Shown in pieces: positions 57,748 through 64,000 of a stretch of DNA of 64,000 bases. The position numbers and the translations under genes are program-made. A model generated the notes under the pieces. That model saw only the letters and a program-made list of their open reading frames with translations. It did no database searches and was not told where the DNA came from. Within the stretch, counting starts at the first letter, position 1, and each line of letters starts with the position of its first letter. Source of the DNA: Holothuria scabra (taxonomy: Eukaryota; Echinodermata; Holothuroidea; Aspidochirotida; Holothuriidae); contig CM074187.1 in the NCBI GenBank assembly GCA_037179385.1, positions 3,844,001 to 3,908,000 on the forward strand. The letters are read 5' to 3'.

Positions 57748-58883
57748 GTGAGGGCTTTGATTACAATAGGTTCTTGCTCATTACCCTCTAGTGAAGAGGT
57801 GATTAAAGCAATGCAAGCAGGCATTTGGTGTGGCTTAGCTTACACTCTGTGCAGGATTTTCCAACCAGGTTCATTTCATTTTGAATTTTGTTGCTTTGTG
57901 CAGATGGGAGTAGCATAACTTGCAACTGCCAGAACAGTAAATAGTAAGTACTTTTCTTCATGGTGATAGGAAGGAAGTTCTATAAGGATTGTAATACCAC
58001 TTACAGTGTGAGCTTTATTTAGCTCCTCAGGAGCCTGCCTGTTCATTTCACCCAGTCAAGAAAGGAGCCATGCGTAATACAAACACATTAGGAGTAAAGG
58101 TCAGGAGGTTTGGTCAGTGAAGTGCATTCTCTCATGGATGTTAATTCTATTCTATTAGGAGCAGAACTGCCCTGTCTTCTGACTATGGCGTTTTGGCTTT
58201 CCCCTAAGTTGAGGTCACTTTGGAAAACAAAAAAAAATAATGTTGCAGTTTTGCTGCTGCAACTGTGTATTCTCTGTTCATTGTTTGTCACCAGGTCAGT
58301 AATTAACTCACTGAAAGTTATTTTTGGAATGAGTTTAATTTATGCAAATAAATACAATTTTTTCTAATGTGGGAAAGGGTTTACATTTCCTAGTCTTCTG
58401 TCTGTATTGAGAAGACTGTTTCATGTTGTGAAGTGTTTTGTCTTTTTGTCCCAAAAGTTTTGTCATGGGGTATCCTGAGCTCTAGGGTTGCAATTTATGT
58501 GGCATATATCCTTGAGAAACACTTGAAAATGTCACTTTGATGCACACATTGTTTGAGAAAAGTATTTTAAGTGTAGAAGTTGTTACATGTTAGATGCACT
58601 TGGTTGTAGGTTTGTTTGGGCAATTCTGTTTTAGCGACTTTTTGCAAATTTTAAATTTTATATATTAAAGGGCAAGAGCAGTCATCCCAACTTGCAAGTG
58701 TAGTAGACAGTAATATTGTCATTGTGGAGTGATAAAATATTTATTAAAAGATATTTGGAGGGAAATACGAATATTGTGATATATACCTGTTGCTTCAAAA
58801 TAAGTTTTAAGGGGGCTGCTCTTGACCTTGAGTACTGTTCTTTAGTCCTTTAAGACAATTTTTTAACATTTTTGGAATTGCAG

Positions 58884-58994
58884 TGGGCAACCCTATCTTC
58901 AAAAAGCTTATCCCTGAGATTGCTGTCCCATGGTCTGCTGGACATTTTTTAGTGGGAGTGGTTTTGATGTTAGTGTTGGCAACTGACATTAAAG
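58884..58994 (+). other. Candidate exon (111 bases) with a membrane-helix-like stretch
   Basis: The acceptor TTTTTGGAATTGCAG ends at 58883. The reading GNPIFKKLIPEIAVPWSAG continues into FLVGVVLMLVLATDI, which could be one transmembrane helix, and then AAAG-GTAACT. If that donor is skipped, the frame stays open and a GC donor (TACAG-GCAAGC) lies after 59058. An acceptor TTCATTTTCAG (59476) followed by a short terminal frame with TAA at 59497-59499 would fit in phase. No family is recognised. Confidence 0.25.
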
Positions 58995-59352
58995 GTAACT
59001 TTGCAAGTTGGACAATTGCAGCTCTGTATTTCATTGGCACCTTGATGGATCAATACAGGCAAGCAAATAGATCAGACAGAATGACTGAGATTTACTTTTG
59101 TGGAAGTTTTTTGCTCAAAGTCATAAAGGAAACAAGCTGCAAGGTGTTATCAAATAAATTCAGGGAGACTTCTCATGTCATTAAGGAATGGGGATCATAG
59201 TAGCTAGCTAGTTTGTAATATTCGATTTCTACCAATTAAGAGAAGTATTCATGATAAGCTGTTCAAGCAAGCCTCTTTCTTTTTTTCATGTCTTTTTTTC
59301 CTTGTCATTGTATTTGGTGCTCACCATAAGTTATGGATGGAGTAGAGAAAGC

Positions 59353-59435
59353 AAGCCAGTGAGCCACAACTGGAAAAAAGGCTGTGGCCGGCTCGACTTG
59401 GAACCAGTAGGTTGGAAACTTGAGCAGTAAAATTG
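59353..59435 (+). repeat. Short interspersed repeat, copy 3
   Basis: GCCAGTGAGCCACAACTGG, GCCGGCTCGACTTGGAACC and GGTTGGAAACTTG, as at 5962. Confidence 0.6.
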
Positions 59436-59629
59436 TATCCAGCTAATGTCATTCCTCATGTTTTCTTCATTTTCAGATTACTCTGATTTTCTGCAATAAC
59501 AGCTCTCCAACAGAAAGGGCATGAGGGTAATGTATGATTTTGAATTTTACACTTGGTCCATTACTTTTTGACCTGTAGAGTTGCTTAGTGATAACCTTCT
59601 AGCCTGTAAAAAATGTTGGCTGTGATTGG

Positions 59630-60037
59630 CAGGGCTCGAAAAATAGGGTGCCCTAGGGCATCTTGTCTAATGGCTTGGGCAACAAAAACTAATGAATTGC
59701 ACAGCAGAATATGCCTGACTGGGCACCTCAAGTCACTGTGCAGATGCAGACCGATCATCACTGTGTTGGGAGTTTCCCCACCAAGTATTGTAATAACACT
59801 ACTACTCAATATACTGTACCTCTCAATGCTTGCTACAGTGACTGTTACTGTAATGGCATGGGCCAACAAAGTTATTAAATAACAAAGCACATACCACGAT
59901 TTCCTAATTTCCTTTACCTTTGATGATATTTTCTTTATTTGGGCAACAATAAAGCTATGTTGGACAACCAAAAACTACTAATTTAAAAGAATGGGTTGCC
60001 TCATAGGGCAACAAGACAGAAAATTTTTCAAGCCCTG
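59630..60037 (+). mobile_element. 408 bp hAT-like element
   Basis: CAGGGCTCGAAAAAT at the left and ATTTTTCAAGCCCTG at the right are inverted with one mismatch. CAGGGCTYGAAAAAT is a common hAT terminus. GTGATTGG and ATTGCATT flanks do not give a clear duplication. Both arms include TGGGCAACA-like words. Confidence 0.6.
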
Positions 60038-60263
60038 ATTGCATTTCCATACCCAGTCATGGGGTAAGTGTTACGTAAGCATAGTAATGAGGTTAGGGTT
60101 ACGTACTCATAGTGTGTAGGGTTAGGGTTACATATGCATGGTAGTACAGGGTTAGGGTTAGTCTTAGTGATAGGAATACATAAATGAATAGGTATGCCAC
60201 TTCAGGGTATGGAAGCCCAATTTGTACAAATGTTTTCATGATACACTTCCGTATATGTTGGTT

Positions 60264-60627
60264 CAGAGGGCTCGATTGTCGTGGTTGTCCAGTTGTCCGG
60301 GACAACTGAAAAACTGTACTGACAACCAAAATTTGGAAGTTGGTAAATTTGGTCGTCCATTGCCATTTTTCTCTCACAGTGAATTATTTTCAAGCACCTT
60401 CCATTTTGTTGATTGAAGAAGTATATATATATTGCTGGCTAATCAAATCTTTCAACTTTTTTCATCATACAATTTGAGACTTCAAGTGTTTTTGGAAATT
60501 GCAAAAATCATCTTTTTATTCGAGACCAATAATACGTAAACCCAATAAATTCTGTGTCGGACAGCTTAAAATACTGGAATAGTTGCCCGCAGGACAACCA
60601 TGAATTTTTCTGAAAATGGAGGCCTGG
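60264..60627 (+). mobile_element. Possible second hAT-like element
   Basis: Starts CAGAGGGCTCGATTG, then GGTTGTCC; ends GGACAACCATGAATTTTTC and GGAGGCCTGG. The inner GGTTGTCC / GGACAACC pair agrees better than the outermost bases. Confidence 0.4.
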
Positions 60628-61119
60628 TTCATGTGTTTGGGGTTTTGAATGTCCTATGTATTTTCATTTGAAACCAATTTTCCTTCCAAGTGTGGTCCCA
60701 TTTGAGGAGAGCTCTTGTGGACATATATAGTGCATGTTGTAATCTGTCACTTTCAGGATCGACATTGTCAGTAGATCTTATGAGCTAGCCTCAGAGCCTT
60801 CATCTAAATGTAAAGTATGTATGGAATAAAAGTTGTTCCTTTGGTTCAAGTGTACCTGGATATTCTATGTCATCATTCTTTCTTGAGAATCATGTGACCA
60901 AATATTACCAGACTTGAAAAAAGAGGAGGACACTAAGTTAGCTGTGTGTGCATTAGAGGTCCAATTCTTCCATACCCTGGAGGCAAACCTTGCTGGCATC
61001 CCATCGTAGAATGATTGTTAGTTTTATAGGCAATTCAAGCATGTTACTAGAACCTGCATGTGTGGTGGTGTATTTAGTAATTGATGTCCTTAGCCAAGGG
61101 TGCACTCTCCCTTCTGCAG
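60628..61119. other. Gene-free interval
   Basis: Nothing recognisable. Confidence 0.5.
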
Positions 61120-61161
61120 TGGGTCTACAGAGAGTTAATCATGGAATTATTGCTTCTGAAG
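61120..61161 (+). other. Candidate micro-exon (42 bases)
   Basis: CACTCTCCCTTCTGCAG ends at 61119 and GAAG-GTAAAT follows 61161. The frame reads GLQRVNHGIIASE in phase 1-1, the same phase as the other two candidates. Short and unproven. Confidence 0.15.
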
Positions 61162-62370
61162 GTAAATCAAAATCTTTGCATATTTGAACAAGTTTGGCAG
61201 CAGTCTTAATTGGTCAGCCCAGTGCATCATCCAAGTACTTGTACAACCAGCAGCTGTGATAGATGAACCTCTTTACAAACTGCAAATTACATGGTTATGG
61301 TGGATTGGTCTGGACGGGAAGCAATCTTTGTGTGGAAAGATGGCAAATATTGCACTCGTCCCGGCCTGCTCACTTTTAACCAAAACAATACAACCTGTCA
61401 GAGGGTCTGTGTTTTATTGTGTCTTGACCAGGCACTGGATTAGATGACCTATGGAAGCTACCTTTGTACTACTGGTGGTTAAGTGCTGAAAGCTGCTACT
61501 GTTAGCTGTGTGCTGAAAGCTACTCACATGAATGTACCAGAACCTGAACATTCAAGAAGGCAGTGGGCAAAAGTTATTCTTGCAACTTGGTGCCAAATTA
61601 ATTTGCTGATTGTGAGAAGAGGCTTGTATACTTCTGTGCTGAAAGAACACCATTCTGATCCTTCTCTTTATGCAAATACCATTCATGGATGTAATGGTTG
61701 TTTCATTGCCAGCTGGACAACAAGGTCAGGACTGGTGGCAATCTGTTGTATCTTGATTTCATATTGCACTCGTCCCGGCCTGCTTGTCTCTGTTACTACT
61801 TCATCTGGAAACACCAAGCAGTGTGAAGTTAGTTTGCTGATAGCTTATTTCTGATTTATTCATCAACCAGGTGAGGAAAACATTTTGCAATTAATATTTT
61901 ATCCTGAGGGGATAATTCACTTAAGCAGTGTAATGGGTTGAGTTTGCACTAGTTATTCCAGGGCACATGTCAAACACACCTTTAGAGTGTGTTGTTGGGG
62001 GTGGGGGGAGAGCAGATTCTGTAGGAGCTGTGAATAATACATGTAACCCAAACAGTTGTTCACTAAATGTAGAATGATCTTCTAATGCAATTTTTTTGCA
62101 ATAATGTAAATTCTGTGAACCCTTTTGAGGCATACAATATCTCTTCACTTTTGTTTGCAAAATTTGTTATCAGGAGTGTGGTGTGGTTAATGAAGTATTT
62201 CCATAATAAAGATGTCCCTGATTCTGGTACTTTGTAGGATATCTTTAAGGTAATTTACTACCTAATTTCTAAGAACTTTTGGTTTTTAGTTTTGATAAGA
62301 GACACCAATGCAGTCATTTTGGAATGTGTGGGAGGTTGTAATACTTTGCTTTTTATCAGGATTCCTCAAG
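61162..62370. other. Gene-free interval with a 24 bp perfect duplicate
   Basis: 61347-61370 and 61761-61784 are identical over 24 bases (core CACTCGTCCCGGCC). The 123-codon frame 61483-61854 is not recognisable. Confidence 0.5.
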
Positions 62371-62640
62371 ACTGGAATATCTGACATTTTTTAAACTTAC
62401 TACATGGATGCCTCATTAAGAGAAAAAAACCCTTATTGTTTTTGGTGGAAGTCAAAGGTCATCTAGGGGCACCAAGTGTCAATATCTGAAAACCTTGTTA
62501 ACAGAATCAAAATAGAACCCTTGGATAGATTTTGTATACAAAAATAATGTGGATGCATTATGGTGAGATAATGGTCTTTTTTGGTAAGTTATAAGGTCAA
62601 AGGTCATGTTGGGATAAGGTCTCAAGACAGGATTATAATT
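62371..62640 (+). repeat. Decayed receptor-motif units
   Basis: GAAGTCAAAGGTCATCTAGG near 62447 and AAGGTCAAAGGTCATG near 62592 sit in order with CTTGTTAACA and GATGCATTATGGT words, about 145 bases apart, as in the type II array. Confidence 0.65.
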
Positions 62641-63850
62641 GGTGTGTAGGCATGTGTATCATTTGTAGGAGAAGATATAGAACATCATGGCATCTTGAAT
62701 AGAACATATATACATCAGTTTTTTTGCATTCTGGTCAAATGTAAAGGCATAGTTTGTAGTCAAATTTCATTTATTTCACAGTTTGCAATTTGACATTGAC
62801 TTTCTTACTTACGAAAATATACTTTCAGGAGCATTCAGCAGTGAATTGCAAAGGAATATTATAGGAACATGTGAGACATGTACCCACTTAACATCTTTTT
62901 ACCTTTCCATGTCATAAATTGTAAAGTGTAATTGGTACTAGGTTTTCAAGACCGTGGCAAAGTTCAGCAATAAATTAGTTGTGTAGCAAATTAAGTCAAG
63001 TTTTCTTGTTTGACTAGGGTGGGTGGGTTGCAATGACACCATAGATCAGCAAGATGTCCTGTTTGGTAGGATCAATGGGAATCTAAGCTGATTGTACCTT
63101 CCATAGAACCTGTTCAGAAAACTCCAGCAGGACATGCGAAATAAACTATTTATGGGGTCTTAGAATGGCTTACTGTATTCAATATTGAGTGGAACATACA
63201 CATGCATGAAGAATAACCTACACAACCCAATAAGAGGTCTTCAAACAGGGAGATGCACCCAATTAGGATTCAGCAGTTTGCCTTGAAATAAGACTGGTGA
63301 GCAGTTGTTCCTTGAGGAGAGAGGGGGGGGGGGAAAGGGGGAGCTACACAGGAGCATTTAAATTGAATATTAAAACCCAAGCTGTTTGGCAGGAGTGGAA
63401 TGATCAGGACCTCCACAGTCCTTCAGTTTTCTACAGCCCCGTACCTAATAAGCCATATGTTGCCCCTAAGAGAGAAAGAGACCTAGTTTATTGAGTTGGG
63501 AGTAGCCTATACAAGTAGAATTACCTACACCACCCAACTAAATAAAGGTCTTTGTGCAGGAGATATTTGTTGAATTTTATTGTTCCTTTTATTTATCCTT
63601 TTGCCCTTTATTCAAATCTACAGGCCCATTCTGCTAAGGAGGTAAGATGGTGGCAAGCTCCAGTGAACATTTACTAACTAAACCACTGTGTGGTTGCACT
63701 TTGTCCTGTGTGTCAACTGAGTTGGACACACCAAACAGCAGTAGTCAAATGTGTGTAAAACGTGCACTGTATTAGACTGGTAAGGCTTATACTTGCTGTG
63801 TTGGAAAATGAACATCCTGTAGAGAATAGTTAACAGCAACTGTTAGTGTG
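62641..63850. other. Gene-free interval
   Basis: A purine-rich run with ten G occurs near 63323. No gene is seen. Confidence 0.5.
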
Positions 63851-64000
63851 CCAATCACAACACTGTCCATGTACAACCCTGTACTAAGGATTAAAGAGGA
63901 AATCCTAGCCTGTGATTTGGGGTCACTTCTGTTCTTGGTGGAAGAGAAAAGGAAGGTAAGGTACTCGTTACAACCTGATAATTGTTTTATATTGCAGGAA
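63851..64000 (+). other. Candidate splice signals at the right edge
   Basis: A frame open from about 63830 reads MYNPVLRIKEEILACDLGSL and LFLVEEKRK up to AAG-GTAAGG (63955). TTTTATATTGCAG ends at 63997, which could start an exon continuing off the window. The 42 base gap would be a very short intron, so the two signals need not belong together. Confidence 0.15.

Noticed and set aside
58884..59200. Assignment of the membrane-like frame to alkylglycerol monooxygenase
   Set aside because: A loose resemblance to an IGxLxDQ-type C-terminal stretch was noticed, but spacing and flanking residues do not agree.

Overview
This is animal (eukaryotic) nuclear DNA with no convincing intact protein-coding gene, no structured RNA gene and no CRISPR array. 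It is AT-rich and full of degenerate transposons, palindromes and minisatellites, with no operon-like gene packing. The CR1/L2-type LINE with an (ACGAA)n tail, the crowd of short non-autonomous hAT-like elements, a foldback element recalling sea urchin TU elements, and arrays built on AGGTCAAAGGTCA suggest a marine invertebrate deuterostome, most likely an echinoderm or hemichordate. That assignment is inference from repeat style, not from a host gene.

Layout, left part (1-25 kb). A CpG-rich 0.7 kb start is followed by gene-free sequence. Two oppositely oriented ~370 bp MITEs (3173-3543, 4083-4445) flank 0.5 kb with a RING-like protein remnant. A 1.1 kb repeat occurs at 4.46-5.57 kb and again at 12.83-13.96 kb. 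The 3' end of a reverse-strand LINE lies at 6.17-6.62 kb. A non-autonomous hAT-like element (7614-11553) carries a 1.55 kb foldback insertion (9575-11127) built of head-to-head 105 bp satellite arrays. The same hAT-like family lies in reverse at 18302-20890 plus 24800-25041 without that insertion, so it preserves the empty site. A third partial copy (15040-15795) ends at a 5'-truncated LINE reverse transcriptase (15796-17260). A ~190 bp module with a GCGCCAC...TTGGCGCG core recurs many times here.

Middle (25-42 kb). This part holds MITEs of a 300 bp family ending in CTCTCACCCCAAAC, a cluster of AGGCCT/AACGTT motifs, an array of palindromic units carrying GTTACGAACATCATC, and two non-autonomous hAT elements with 8 bp target duplications (30750-32381, 35170-36902). 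It also has further copies of the first of these, a perfect 147 bp tandem duplication and a 584 bp inverted-repeat element.

Right (42-64 kb). A 4.6 kb insertion (41867-46507) with 11 bp terminal inverted repeats splits one of the 300 bp MITEs. It carries about 20 repeat units, most containing nuclear-receptor-like half-sites (DR1 plus DR4 spacing). Beyond it are a 310 bp hairpin MITE, a 555 bp hAT with a perfect 8 bp duplication, and a near-perfect ~470 bp hairpin inside another mobile element copy. From about 52.5 kb the DNA is less repetitive and looks like intron or intergenic sequence. A few exon-like segments (57562-57747, 58884-58994, 61120-61161) have reasonable splice signals and the same phase, but no recognised protein.

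The elements nest in a readable order: module-bearing hAT before foldback; 300 bp MITE before receptor-motif array; hAT E-family copy before the coding-like hairpin. The most notable items are the receptor-motif array element, the foldback satellite with its empty-site paralogue, and the coding-like perfect hairpin.
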